From SAR202 cluster bacterium (GTDB lineage: Bacteria; Chloroflexota; Dehalococcoidia; Lucifugimonadales; UBA1123), in NCBI GenBank assembly GCA_030752795.1, contig JASMDM010000067.1:124001-188000 (forward strand): 64,000 nucleotides of DNA, written 5' to 3'. The notes under the pieces were generated by a model. It did no database searches. It saw only the letters and a list, made by a program, of their open reading frames with translations, and had not been told where the DNA came from. Both the position numbers and the translations under genes were made by a program. This document shows positions 10,833 through 21,140 of this stretch, piece by piece; within the stretch, counting starts at the first letter, position 1, and every line of letters begins with the position of its first letter.

Positions 10833-12959
10833 TTAGCCGTCGGTCGCGGACGAAACGGAAATCTTGAACGACGCAGGTTGACGAGCGCCCATCGTAATGG
10901 GCGCCACGATGACAACCGCACTCTCGAACCCGGCGTTGGTCCCTTCTACCGCGATCGCGCCGGCATTTTCGCCGTCGAGGGTCATCCGCGACACTCTGAC
11001 GTCGCCGTCAGCGTACCGCTCGACGAGTTGCACCGCAAACCGTTGCGTCAGATCGCCGTTCACGCGAGTGAATCCTCGAGCATCCCATCCGGCGTCGGCT
11101 TCCCCGTCATCGACAAACCCGAGTTCGGGGACGGTGAAATCGTCTAAGAACAACCCATCGAGGTACACTGCGTCGTCGGTAACGTACTCGAAACGAACCA
11201 AGACCTCGCCGCCAACGTACGGCGTCAAATCGACGGTCTCTTCAGACCACCCGCTGGTCGCCCCCGTGTAGCCATGTCCGTAGCTGTTGCCACTCGGATT
11301 ATCTGCGGTCGTCGTCGATCCCGGCAAGATCTCCCAGGTCAGTCCGCCGTCTGCCGACACTTCGACGTACCCGTAGTCCCAACCCTTTTCGATCTTGTGC
11401 CACGCGTTGAACTCCAGCGTCGCCGACGTCAATTCGCTCAGGTCGAACGCCCTCGTCAGCGTGACGTCGATCGCATCACCGGCGCCACTCCACCAGCAGG
11501 TCGTTCCGCTCGGACACTCGGCCGCCATCAATCGAGCCCCGGCATCGCCCACGAAGCTCACATTGAGGCGACCGGAGCTTGCGGGCAAACCGTAGTATCG
11601 CGCTGAGAATTGCGGGAGCGTGCCGGACAGCGTCGAACCCTCAATCATCGGGAACACCTTTTTGACGCTCACATCTTCGCCAGGATAGGCGTACGGCCCT
11701 TCTGCCGCGTCCACGTGATTCGCCACGACCCAATCCTGAAACACGCCGGTGAACGTCAGGCCGAATCCCCTCAGGAACGCGTCCACGCCCGCGGCTCCGT
11801 CCCTCTGTTCGGCGACCAAATCGCCCAGAACGTCGTAGCTGCCCAGCCGCTGAGCCAGGTAGTTGAAGAACAGGTTCGATGCGCCGTAGTGTGGGTAGCT
11901 GTTCTGCAATTGATCGGGCCACCAATTCAACTGGGTTTCCGGTTTGCGAAGGAACGCGTCAGCCGACGCCGGGGTGTAGCCCGCCAGCGATGTCGCGGCC
12001 TCGGACAGCCCTTCGTTGACCCACGAATCTTCGCCGGTGTCCTGGTTCCAGTGGATCGCGTGCTGGAGTTCATGCGCGAGCACGCCAAGGTAGCCGTCGC
12101 TCCCGGCCCTCAGGCTCCGGGTGTCCATGTAGATGATCTCGCGCTCATTGCTATGCGGATGCACGAACTGGGGGAACTCGTCCTTGGAGCCGTAGTAGCC
12201 GACGGCGCCTGACAGGACGGTGTGCAACACGGCAAGGCGCGGATCGCCGTCCACTCCTGGATCCCAGATGTCGCCGAACGCGCCGACGACGGCCGGGTGA
12301 ATAATCTCCTCGTAGGCGTCCGCCGAGTCTTGCAGGGACTGAGTCGCTACACTCGTCGCGTCGTCGACAAACCAATAAGCGTGCTCGCTGACCAGTTGAA
12401 CCGTCGCCGTAATGGTGTGAACGGTGCCGTCGGCTAGTTTGGTCACAAAGAACTCGTCTTTGTGACCCACCTCGAGCGGCGCAGCCGAAGAGGCTACGAA
12501 TCGGGACGGATCGGACTCGCTGGGCGACCTGAACCTCAACGCCAGATCGAACAAGTCCCTAACCGGCGCCTGCGACGGGTCGACCTGGGCCTCGATCGGC
12601 ACGGGCGGCGGCGTTGCGCTCGGGGCCGCGGTCGGGACCGGTATGGCGACCGTGGGCGTCAACGGCGTCGGTGTTGGCGCCGGCTGCGGTTGTGCGGATG
12701 GGACAACTGTACGCACCGGCAGCGGCCTGCTGAACGCCGCCGCGGGAGGCACGGTCGGCTGGGTTTCGGGCTGGGCGACGGGTGTGCTCGCGGCAGACGC
12801 CGGAGGCGATACTTGATCTGGCCTGTCCGTGTCCGCTGGTTCCTGACCGCAGGACACTGCGACCAAAGACACCGCAATAACGACAGCGACGATCCCTATG
12901 CGCCTCGGCTGGCGATCAATTATACTCGCGAAAATACCCATTCGATTCAAGTCTATCAT
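10833..12959 (-). CDS. secreted lipoprotein metallopeptidase (immune inhibitor A/M6-like C-terminal module)
   Basis: Lipobox VAVSCGQ; HExxH in LAHELQHAIHWNQDTGEDSWVNEGLSEAATS; C-terminal ADGGLTWEILPGST...GWSEETVDLTPYVGGEVLVRFEYVTDDAVYLDGLFLDDF. Confidence 0.85.
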   Translation of the reverse strand: MIDLNRMGIFASIIDRQPRRIGIVAVVIAVSLVAVSCGQEPADTDRPDQVSPPASAASTPVAQPETQPTVPPAAAFSRPLPVRTVVPSAQPQPAPTPTPLTPTVAIPVPTAAPSATPPPVPIEAQVDPSQAPVRDLFDLALRFRSPSESDPSRFVASSAAPLEVGHKDEFFVTKLADGTVHTITATVQLVSEHAYWFVDDATSVATQSLQDSADAYEEIIHPAVVGAFGDIWDPGVDGDPRLAVLHTVLSGAVGYYGSKDEFPQFVHPHSNEREIIYMDTRSLRAGSDGYLGVLAHELQHAIHWNQDTGEDSWVNEGLSEAATSLAGYTPASADAFLRKPETQLNWWPDQLQNSYPHYGASNLFFNYLAQRLGSYDVLGDLVAEQRDGAAGVDAFLRGFGLTFTGVFQDWVVANHVDAAEGPYAYPGEDVSVKKVFPMIEGSTLSGTLPQFSARYYGLPASSGRLNVSFVGDAGARLMAAECPSGTTCWWSGAGDAIDVTLTRAFDLSELTSATLEFNAWHKIEKGWDYGYVEVSADGGLTWEILPGSTTTADNPSGNSYGHGYTGATSGWSEETVDLTPYVGGEVLVRFEYVTDDAVYLDGLFLDDFTVPELGFVDDGEADAGWDARGFTRVNGDLTQRFAVQLVERYADGDVRVSRMTLDGENAGAIAVEGTNAGFESAVVIVAPITMGARQPASFKISVSSATDG

Positions 12960-13007
12960 GCGGTCTCAACCGCTTCTACGGCGATCAATTCCCTTGACGG
13001 TTTGTTG

Positions 13008-14888
13008 ATGGCGCCTCCAGCAAATACGGTGGCTGATAGAACGCCTGCGCTCATGGCACGGTTAGCGGGCACACACAGAGCGCATATCGCTTTGGCGGCG
13101 ATCATCGCCCTCGCATCGGCGATGCGGTTGCGCGATCTCGGTCACGGACACCCCGGACTCGCGATCTACTCGGCCATCTCCAAGAACGCTTACACGTCGT
13201 TCGACAACTGGCTGTATCCGAGCATCTTCGTTGACGGCTCGTTCCTGGCTGACAAGCCGCCGGTGTTCTTCTGGATCCAGGGCGCGTTCATCGCGATTCT
13301 CGGCCCCACGAACATCGCCTTCCGGCTCCCAGCGGCCCTGACCGGCATCGCCTCGGTCATCTTGCTGTACGTCATCGTCAGGCGGCTCCACGGCAGGCGC
13401 GCAGGACTCGCCTCAGCGCTCGTCATGGCGACCATGCCGATGGACGTCAACTTCTCGCGTGGCGTCTTCCTCGAACCGGTCACGACCGTCACGATGCTTC
13501 TGGCGGCATACTTCATGGTCCGGGCGGTTCAGGAGCGGCACGAGGGCTTTTTCTATGTCGCCTCGGCAGTGGTCGGTCTAGCTTTCATGGTCAAACTGTG
13601 GCAAGGCTTGTTGCCGGTCCCTGCGTTCGCATTGTTGGCCCTACTGTACCGGTGGACGCCCTGGCCCAGATTCGTTCGCACCGCGGCAATCTGTTCCGCA
13701 ATCGCCCTGGTGTCAGCGCTGTGGTGGCCGACGCTGGTGTGGTTGACCTCCGGGTCGTACGCGGCGGTCATGCACGCCTCCAGCGTGTGGAACATGATCT
13801 TCGGATGGAACCTGTTGCAGCGCTTCGGCGATCTCGAATACGGAGGAACCAGCTACCGGCAAGACGTGCTGTGGTTCGTGACCGGACCGCTCGCCGTGTT
13901 CTTCGGCATCTCGCTGATACCTGGAGCGGTCATCGGCGTCGTTGCGCTCGTGCGGCGTCGCGCCGTCACACCTGGAGTGCTTTGGCTCGTGTGGTTCGCG
14001 GCAGGCGTGGTTGGGTTCGGCTGGACATCGGTCAAACTCGCGAGCTACTGGGCGTCCGTGACACCCGCGGTCGCGGCCATGTCAGGCATCGGCCTCGCGT
14101 TCCTGATCGAGGAACGAGCCAGGCTGGGTAGGCTCTGGCCGATCTTGTTGCTTATCGTCGCCGCGGGATTCGGCTATTACGCCTACGCGTTCGGGCTGGT
14201 GCGGGCCGCGCCGGGACCGTTCGCAACTATCGAGTTCGTCTCGGTGATATTGGCGCTGGCGTTAACTGTTTTCGCCGTCGCCGTTATTGTCCAATCGGCA
14301 TTTCCCGGACTGATCGGGGTGCGAGGGAAGCCGTCGCTGATCGTACCGGCGGCGATAGCGTTCGTCGTCATCGCGATGAATGCTCAAGTAACGATCCACA
14401 ACATCCAATCGCCCCGAACAGACACCCTTGGCAGAATCGGATTCGACATGGTAACGGTCCCATCCTCGCAGCCAACGGGCAGCATCTTACTTTCGCGCCC
14501 CAGGATGCGGGGCTCGGTCATCACGTCGATAGTCAGGGTCGAGGTCGAAAGTCTCGACGCCGCGCTCGAGTACGTCCAGCAAAACAGGCGTGGCAGCCGG
14601 TACCTGCTCGCCGCCGATTCGTACAACACGGCGGCCAGGGTTGCGCTGCTGACCGGCGAGCCGGTGTTGCCGCTCTACTCCGAGTACCAGGACGTGCGCG
14701 TCACCGAGTTCGACACGCTGAAAGAACTGGTCGACGCGGGCGATGTGCGATTCGTGCTGATCGCGCCATTGATGCAGTACATGGACCGTGAGCTGTTCTC
14801 GTACGTAACCAGTCGAGCGTTGGAGGATCTGACGAGTCGATTCGGATTGCCCAGGGACGAGATGCGATTACTGCGAATTGCCAGGTGA
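13008..14888 (+). CDS. ArnT/PMT-like glycosyltransferase (family 39-like) membrane protein
   Basis: Multi-TM; FVDGSFLADKPPVFFWIQGAFIAILGPTNIAFRLPAALTGIASVILLYVIVRRLHGRRAGLAS. The provided ORF start (12462) is antisense to the upstream gene; ATG at 13008 or 13053 more likely. Confidence 0.88.
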   Translation: MAPPANTVADRTPALMARLAGTHRAHIALAAIIALASAMRLRDLGHGHPGLAIYSAISKNAYTSFDNWLYPSIFVDGSFLADKPPVFFWIQGAFIAILGPTNIAFRLPAALTGIASVILLYVIVRRLHGRRAGLASALVMATMPMDVNFSRGVFLEPVTTVTMLLAAYFMVRAVQERHEGFFYVASAVVGLAFMVKLWQGLLPVPAFALLALLYRWTPWPRFVRTAAICSAIALVSALWWPTLVWLTSGSYAAVMHASSVWNMIFGWNLLQRFGDLEYGGTSYRQDVLWFVTGPLAVFFGISLIPGAVIGVVALVRRRAVTPGVLWLVWFAAGVVGFGWTSVKLASYWASVTPAVAAMSGIGLAFLIEERARLGRLWPILLLIVAAGFGYYAYAFGLVRAAPGPFATIEFVSVILALALTVFAVAVIVQSAFPGLIGVRGKPSLIVPAAIAFVVIAMNAQVTIHNIQSPRTDTLGRIGFDMVTVPSSQPTGSILLSRPRMRGSVITSIVRVEVESLDAALEYVQQNRRGSRYLLAADSYNTAARVALLTGEPVLPLYSEYQDVRVTEFDTLKELVDAGDVRFVLIAPLMQYMDRELFSYVTSRALEDLTSRFGLPRDEMRLLRIAR

Positions 14889-16028
14889 CTCGTCCGCGTC
14901 TCCGACAGGCCGGCTTGTAAGCAGTCGCGAGACCTCGATCACCCGCAGAACGTCGCCTCTCGTGACGAGCCCGACCGCGCGGTGGTCTTCCACGACGACA
15001 AGCTGATGGAAACCTCGCTTCACGATCAGATCGAGCGCTTCCTCCAAGGGAGCGTCGGGCGACAGGGTCACGACGTCTTCGCTTCTGATCATCGCCTCGG
15101 ACACCCAGGTCTTCTCACGATCCGGCGGCCCCACGTTCCGCACGTCAGCCGTCGTGATCAAGCCGCGAAAGGTGTCGCCGAGAACGACGACGTACGCCCG
15201 CTCGAAATCCTGCACGATGCGCTCGTCCAGCAATGTTTGGACCGTGGTCCCCGGACCGACAGTCGCAAAGTCGGTCCGCATCGCTTCACTCACGGTCCGA
15301 CTCGACAAAAGTGTGTCTGTCGTCTGCTGTTCACGGATGGACGATGCCGCGGACTGGATAAACCAGCCGATCAGCACGAGCCAGATGCCGGCGATTCCCT
15401 GCGTGAACATAACCAACATGATGCCCAGCGCCATGAGACCAAATCCGAGCCCGGTGCCCGAACGGCTGGCGGCCCTGGTCGCTCTGCCCTCGTCGCCCGT
15501 GACCTTCCACAGAAGGGCCTTCAGCACCCTCCCGCCGTCAAGAGGCAACGCGGGCATCAGGTTGAACAGACCAATCGCCACGTTGACGTACGCCAGATAC
15601 CACACCAGCGCGGTCGCCTGGGACGGCCCGCCTCGCGACACCAGATACACGAGCCAGAACACCACCGCCAACCCGAGGCTGGTCAACGGACCCACGACCG
15701 ACACCCAAAACTCATCCGAGGCGCTTTCGTTGTCTTCTTCCATCTGCGAGATGCCGCCGAGGAAGAAGAGCGTGATGCTCTCCACCCGCCGTCCTCGCCG
15801 CAGCGCCTCCAAAGAGTGGCTGAGCTCGTGCGCGAACACGCATACGAACAGAAGCAAGCTGCCGACGATGCCGATCGCCCAATACTGCCTCTCGGACCAT
15901 CCCGGATAGCCGTCCGGCAAAAACGGCACGGCAAGCGTCCAGGCGACAAGTATGAAGACGAAGATCCACGAGAAATGGACTTTCAGGTCAATGCCGAACA
16001 GTCGTCCAACACGCATGGTTCCGGACAA
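14868..16028 (-). CDS. site-2 protease (M50) with CBS domain pair
   Basis: VFAHELSHSLEALRRGRRVESITLFFLGG, LFNLMPALPLDGGRVLKALLW; C-terminal tandem CBS. Confidence 0.95.
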   Translation of the reverse strand: MSGTMRVGRLFGIDLKVHFSWIFVFILVAWTLAVPFLPDGYPGWSERQYWAIGIVGSLLLFVCVFAHELSHSLEALRRGRRVESITLFFLGGISQMEEDNESASDEFWVSVVGPLTSLGLAVVFWLVYLVSRGGPSQATALVWYLAYVNVAIGLFNLMPALPLDGGRVLKALLWKVTGDEGRATRAASRSGTGLGFGLMALGIMLVMFTQGIAGIWLVLIGWFIQSAASSIREQQTTDTLLSSRTVSEAMRTDFATVGPGTTVQTLLDERIVQDFERAYVVVLGDTFRGLITTADVRNVGPPDREKTWVSEAMIRSEDVVTLSPDAPLEEALDLIVKRGFHQLVVVEDHRAVGLVTRGDVLRVIEVSRLLTSRPVGDADESPGNSQ

Positions 16029-16208
16029 TCGAGACTCCTGAACGGGCTAACTTCCGAGCGAATCGACCGATATACACCGAATAATACGTGCGGCCAGACG
16101 AGCGGTCAAACGCCGTGGGGCTCGCGGAAGGGACCGAAGGGACCCGAAGGGACACCAGGGATTGCGGCGTTAAGCCGACCACTGCCCCCAATCCGCCGCC
16201 CCAATACG

Positions 16209-16285
16209 CTCGTCCCGAGATTGTCACCCCATCCGCTCGCCCAGGGCTTGTCACCATCCGTTCGTCCTGAGCTTGTCGAAGGACC
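16209..16285. repeat. three degenerate tandem copies of an intergenic REP-like unit
   Basis: CTCGTCCCGAGATTGTCACCCCATCCG / CTCGCCCAGGGCTTGTCACCATCCG / TTCGTCCTGAGCTTGTCGAAGGACC. Confidence 0.7.
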
Positions 16286-16345
16286 TCTTACACTCAATCT
16301 CGCCCTCAACGCGGCGTTGGTCGAACAGACTCGCACAGCAACCAA

Positions 16346-17797
16346 TCACTCCCCAAGCCACTTCGCCGCGTCCCGCCTCAGCTCGCGTCGGAAATCCGGA
16401 TGCGCGATCGCGATCAGCGCCTCAGCTCGCTCAGCGTGGTTCTTGCGGACCAGCTTCGCGACTCCGTACTCGGTCACAATCGTGTCCGCCCAGAATCGTG
16501 GAATCGTCACGATCTCGCCCTCCGCCAGTCGAGGCACGATGCGTGACACGGCGCCGCCCACCGCCGTCGAGTAGAGCAGCGTGATCGCTCGCCCGCCGTG
16601 CGAATACAGGGCGCCCAGGTGAGCGTCCGGTTGGCCCCCGATGCCGTTCATCATCTGACCGCCGAAGATGCTCTCCGAGTTGATCTGTCCGAGCAAATCG
16701 ACGCTCAGGGCGTTGTTCATTCCCACCTGTCGGCTGTTTCGAGCCATCACAGTTGGATTCAGAACGTAGCTGGGCTCGTACAATTCGAAGGCCGGGTTGT
16801 CGTCGATGACGGCGTAGTCGCGGTCGTCTGAACCTGACCAAGCGACGGCAACCGCCTTGCCTTTGTGAAGCATCTTCCTGCGGCCGTTGATCACCCCGGC
16901 CTCGACCAGCTTCGCCACGCCCGGGACCATGAGCTCCGAGTGCAACCCGAGATCGATCTTGTTGTCGAACGTGCCCGCGCGGGGAAGGTAGAACGACGGC
17001 GTGCCTACTCCGATCTGAATCGACGCTCCGTGCGGGATCAATTTCTCGACGTGCTCGGCAATCGCCCTGGCCTCGGGCGTCGGATCGTCGATGCCCCAGC
17101 CTGTCTTCAGCCGCTTGAGGTCCAGCGAGCCCAATCGTGACATCAACGGCGCGAATCGGTTCGGGTCGGCAAGGTCGATCATCTCTTCGAGTTCACGCCT
17201 GTAATCTCCCTCGAACTGTTCAGCGGCTTTCTTCAGCTCCGCTTTCGTAGTAGTGGGCGGATCGATCTCGACCAACCGGTCGAACGCCGACACCGGCAGA
17301 AAGCAGTCGCCATAAGTGCGCATGAGGTTCGGGTTGACCTCGGCAATTACCTTGCGGGCGCGCCGAGCGTAGGCCCGCTTGAACCACGGCTGCGGACCGA
17401 ACGAGACCATCCCGTCCTCGTTTGGCGGCGCCACGGTCACCATCGCGACATCGATGGGTTTGGCTTCCGACGGCCGTTCGTCGAACGCTTTGAAGCTGAG
17501 AGAGAACGCGAGAGGCAGATACGGCGCCCTCCCGTCGTTCTCGTACGGTCGCGCGAACGGACCGATGAAGTTTTCGAACTCGACCGCGTGTCCGGCGTCC
17601 AACAGACCGCCCGGGTCGAATCCGGACGTCGAGATCGTGACCATCACACCGTCGAGGTCCGATCTCTCCGCCAACGAGGCGACCAAGCCCATCGGCTGTT
17701 CGGTCAACGGCACGATGACCCGATCGCCATTCTCGATGATGTCGACCGCCTCAGCCGACGACGTCAGTTTCTGCCTGTACTCGTCTTGCCAGTTCAT
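16346..17797 (-). CDS. acetyl-CoA hydrolase/transferase family protein
   Basis: IQIGVGTPSFYLPRAGTFDNKIDLGLHSELMVPGVAKLVEAGVINGRRKMLHKGKAVAVAW; IFGGQMMNGIGGQPD; SRIVPRLAEGEIVTIPRFWADTIVTEYGVAKLVRKNHAERAEALIAIAHPDFR. Confidence 0.95.
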   Translation of the reverse strand: MNWQDEYRQKLTSSAEAVDIIENGDRVIVPLTEQPMGLVASLAERSDLDGVMVTISTSGFDPGGLLDAGHAVEFENFIGPFARPYENDGRAPYLPLAFSLSFKAFDERPSEAKPIDVAMVTVAPPNEDGMVSFGPQPWFKRAYARRARKVIAEVNPNLMRTYGDCFLPVSAFDRLVEIDPPTTTKAELKKAAEQFEGDYRRELEEMIDLADPNRFAPLMSRLGSLDLKRLKTGWGIDDPTPEARAIAEHVEKLIPHGASIQIGVGTPSFYLPRAGTFDNKIDLGLHSELMVPGVAKLVEAGVINGRRKMLHKGKAVAVAWSGSDDRDYAVIDDNPAFELYEPSYVLNPTVMARNSRQVGMNNALSVDLLGQINSESIFGGQMMNGIGGQPDAHLGALYSHGGRAITLLYSTAVGGAVSRIVPRLAEGEIVTIPRFWADTIVTEYGVAKLVRKNHAERAEALIAIAHPDFRRELRRDAAKWLGE

Positions 17798-17966
17798 CGG
17801 GAATCTCCGCGAATAAGGGACCGGGGCCGTTCGTTCGACCCATCATACTCCATGCCCGCGGTCGTTCGGGACCAGAATTGCGCAGGCGTACAGGCGAAGA
17901 CAGCACGGGATCCGGGTGCTGCGAACCTTGTTGAACAGGCGCAGGAAGCCTATCCTACGTGGCGCC

Positions 17967-18749
17967 ATGACCAGCGCATCGAACACTCCATACGACCCTT
18001 GGGCGGACGTGTACGACGCCGTCTACTCCTACGTCCGCGATGACATCCCGTTCTACGTCGAAGAAGCCCTAGCCACGGGAGGCCCGGTGCTCGAGCTCGG
18101 CTGCGGCACCGGACGCGTCGCTATCCCAATAACGCAGGCGGGCGTCGAGGTGGTCGGCGTCGACTACTCCGAAGCGATGCTGGCCGTCGCGAATCGCAAG
18201 GCTCGACAGATCGGCGTCGATCCGGCCGCGATGAACCTGGTCCACGGTGACATGCGCGACTTCGAACTGAACCAAAAGTTCGACCTGGCGATCATTCCGT
18301 TTCGCGGATTCCTCGCGCTGCTGTCCGTCGAGGATGAGGTTCGCGCCCTGGCCCGTATCCGCGAACACCTCACGCCGGGCGGAAGGCTCGTATTCAACGT
18401 CTTCGTACCCGCCCAAGACATGCTGATGCAGCAAGGCGACACGTCCTACCACCTCATGGACGTAACCGACCCAGATACAGACACGGCCTATGTGTTGTGG
18501 CAACAGAGCAGCTACGACGGCCACAGCCAGATCATCTCGACTCGGCTGACCATCGACGAGCTCGCCGACGACATGTCAGTCGCCCGAAGGGGGTACCTCG
18601 ACTTCCAACTCCGCATCGCCCATCGCTGGGAGCTCCACCACCTGCTCACGTCCAACGGCTTCGAAATCGTCGACCTATACGGCGACTTCGACCGCTCGCC
18701 CTTCGACGAGTACAGCAACGAGATGATCTGGATGGCTCAGAGGGTTTGA
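17967..18749 (+). CDS. class I SAM-dependent methyltransferase
   Basis: PVLELGCGTGRVAIPITQAGVEVVGVDYSEAML; alike to the gene at 50710. Confidence 0.9.
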   Translation: MTSASNTPYDPWADVYDAVYSYVRDDIPFYVEEALATGGPVLELGCGTGRVAIPITQAGVEVVGVDYSEAMLAVANRKARQIGVDPAAMNLVHGDMRDFELNQKFDLAIIPFRGFLALLSVEDEVRALARIREHLTPGGRLVFNVFVPAQDMLMQQGDTSYHLMDVTDPDTDTAYVLWQQSSYDGHSQIISTRLTIDELADDMSVARRGYLDFQLRIAHRWELHHLLTSNGFEIVDLYGDFDRSPFDEYSNEMIWMAQRV

Positions 18750-18841
18750 TTCGCGTCTCGGCCTCACCGGTGCTCTGGCCGTTCACGGCCAAGCCAACTT
18801 CACCTCGCACACTACTCGGCGGCAGCAGACGCACCTCGTGA

Positions 18842-18950
18842 GTCATTTCGCCATGCTGAGCTTTCCGCAGGAAGCGAAGCATCTGGATCCTCGCAGGCGA
18901 TAACGTGTGTTCCTCGACCAGATTCTTCGGCTGCGGCCTCTGAATGACAC
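18842..18950. repeat. imperfect inverted intergenic repeat (REP/MITE-like)
   Basis: GTCATTTCGCCATGCTGAGCTTTCCGCAGGAAGCGAAGCATCTGG ... CCAGATTCTTCGGCTGCGGCCTCTGAATGACAC; arms are partly complementary. Confidence 0.6.
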
Positions 18951-19119
18951 AGATTATGCGATGTCACGGCTAGGCCAGCTCCCCTCACTCACCGTTCACG
19001 GCCAGGCCAGCTCCACCTCACCCGCTTTCCACGCCCAAGCCAACCCTTTTCGCCCGCCTGCCCACCCCCAACCTCCAATCCAAACCTGGCCCGATGTACA
19101 ATGGTTGATGGAGAGGTGA

Positions 19120-21099
19120 GTGGTGCCAGAGTTTGAAGTAGTCTCCGATTTCCAGCCCACGGGCGACCAGCCGCAAGCGGTGGACCAACTTGCAGATGGT
19201 TTGGAGCGCGGCGACGTCCACCAGAGCCTGCTGGGCGTCACCGGCAGCGGCAAGACGTTCACGATGGCCTGCGTCGTCGAAAAGGTCCAGCGGCCTACGC
19301 TCGTCATCGCACACAACAAGACACTCGCGGCTCAGTTGGCGACCGAGTTCAAGGAGTTCTTCCCCAAGAACGCCGTCGAGTACTTCGTCAGCTACTACGA
19401 CTACTACCAGCCCGAGGCGTACGTGCCCCGGAGCGACCTCTACATCGAAAAAGACGCCGACATCAACGAGCAACTCGACAAGCTCCGCCATGCGGCCACC
19501 CGCGCCATTCTCACCCGCCGAGACACATTGGTCGTCGCTTCGGTGTCGTGCATCTTCGGCCTTGGATCGCCGGAAGAGTACCAGGGCTTTGTTGCCCACG
19601 TTCGGCGAGGCGAGATTCGCAGCCCGTCGAGGCTCGCCCGACAGCTCATCGACATGCAATACGAGCGCAACGACTTCGACCTATCCCGAGGGCGGTTCCG
19701 AATCCGAGGCGACACGATGGAGATTCTGCCCGCTTACGAAGACGTCGGTGTGCGAATTGAGTTCTGGGGCGACGAGGTGGAGCGCATCGTTCAGCTCGAT
19801 ACGTTGACCGGCGAGGTGCTCGCCGAGAGCGAGGATGTCGAGATCTACCCGGCCAAGCACTTCGTAACGTCGGAAGAAAAGCTCCGCATCGCGATTGAGC
19901 GGATCGAGGCCGAGAAAGAGCAGCAGGTTGCCATGCTGAACGGCCAAGGCAAGCTGCTCGAGGCGCAGCGCTTGGAATCCCGCACCAACTACGACATGGA
20001 GATGATGCGCGAGACCGGGTATTGCTCCGGCGTCGAGAACTACTCGCGACACCTGTCCGAGCGATCCGAGGGAAGCGCACCGTACACGCTCCTCGACTAC
20101 TTCCCCGAAGATTTCTTGTTGTTCATCGACGAGTCTCACATGACGCTGCCGCAGATCCGAGGCATGTACTTCGGCGACCGCTCCCGCAAAGAGGTGCTCG
20201 TCGAGTACGGCTTCAGGCTCCCGTCGGCGCTGGACAACCGGCCGCTGAACTTCGGCGAGTTCGAAGAGCGCGTCAACCAGGCGGTATACGTCTCGGCGAC
20301 ACCTGGCCCGTACGAATACGAGCACTCACAGCAGATGGTCGAGCAGGTCATTCGACCGACAGGGCTTATCGATCCCGTTATCGAGGTCAAGCCCACCGCC
20401 GGCCAGATCGACGACCTCCTGTACCAGATCAAGATGCGCGTAGACCGCGGCGAACGTTGCTTGGTGACGACGCTGACCAAACGTATGGCCGAGGAGCTCG
20501 CCGACTATCTCCGCGAGACCGGAACGCGAACCACTTACCTCCACTCCGAAATCGACACCCTGGAACGGAGCGAGATCCTGCGCGACTTGCGCTTGGGCGT
20601 GTACGACGTGATCGTCGGCATCAACCTTCTGCGCGAGGGCTTGGATTTGCCCGAAGTCACTTTGGTCGCCATCCTGGACGCCGACAAAGAAGGCTATCTG
20701 CGCTCTACGACCTCGCTCATCCAGACCATCGGTCGCGCATCGAGGCATGTGTCCGGCTCGGTGATCATGTACGCCGACAAGGTTACGGACTCGATGAAGC
20801 GCGCCATCGACGAAACGGAGCGACGCCGCGACATCCAGGTCTCGTACAATCGCGAGCACGGCATTACGCCTCAGAGCATCCAGAAGACCATCCATGACAT
20901 CAACGAGCGCGTGAAGGCGATCGCCGAGACGCGCACCAGCTACGCCATCGACGAGGGAGACATGCCCAAGGACGACGTATTGCGGCTGGTGAAAGATCTT
21001 GAGACGCAGATGAAGTCGGCGGCCAGGAACCTTGAGTTCGAAAAAGCCGCTCTGCTGCGCGATCAGATATCGGACCTGAGAAAAGTCATAGCCGACTAG
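19120..21099 (+). CDS. uvrB: excinuclease ABC subunit B
   Basis: 659 aa; [54 protein letters not shown]-terminal UVR domain. Confidence 0.98.
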   Translation: MVPEFEVVSDFQPTGDQPQAVDQLADGLERGDVHQSLLGVTGSGKTFTMACVVEKVQRPTLVIAHNKTLAAQLATEFKEFFPKNAVEYFVSYYDYYQPEAYVPRSDLYIEKDADINEQLDKLRHAATRAILTRRDTLVVASVSCIFGLGSPEEYQGFVAHVRRGEIRSPSRLARQLIDMQYERNDFDLSRGRFRIRGDTMEILPAYEDVGVRIEFWGDEVERIVQLDTLTGEVLAESEDVEIYPAKHFVTSEEKLRIAIERIEAEKEQQVAMLNGQGKLLEAQRLESRTNYDMEMMRETGYCSGVENYSRHLSERSEGSAPYTLLDYFPEDFLLFIDESHMTLPQIRGMYFGDRSRKEVLVEYGFRLPSALDNRPLNFGEFEERVNQAVYVSATPGPYEYEHSQQMVEQVIRPTGLIDPVIEVKPTAGQIDDLLYQIKMRVDRGERCLVTTLTKRMAEELADYLRETGTRTTYLHSEIDTLERSEILRDLRLGVYDVIVGINLLREGLDLPEVTLVAILDADKEGYLRSTTSLIQTIGRASRHVSGSVIMYADKVTDSMKRAIDETERRRDIQVSYNREHGITPQSIQKTIHDINERVKAIAETRTSYAIDEGDMPKDDVLRLVKDLETQMKSAARNLEFEKAALLRDQISDLRKVIAD

Positions 21100-21140
21100 G
21101 CGTAGCTGTCAATTCGCTTGCCCGACGTTCGGGAGTTCAT

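Noticed and set aside
12462-13007. N-terminal extension of the glycosyltransferase ORF
   Set aside because: Arg-rich and antisense to the metallopeptidase gene; ATG at 13008 or 13053 gives the normal start.
16128-16160. GGGACCGAAGGGACCCGAAGGGACACC as a CRISPR or VNTR
   Set aside because: Only about three short imperfect units without spacers; treated as local degenerate repeat.
14982-16574. 530-aa plus-strand ORF antisense to the M50 protease
   Set aside because: Low-complexity antisense artefact spanning a gene and an intergenic repeat.
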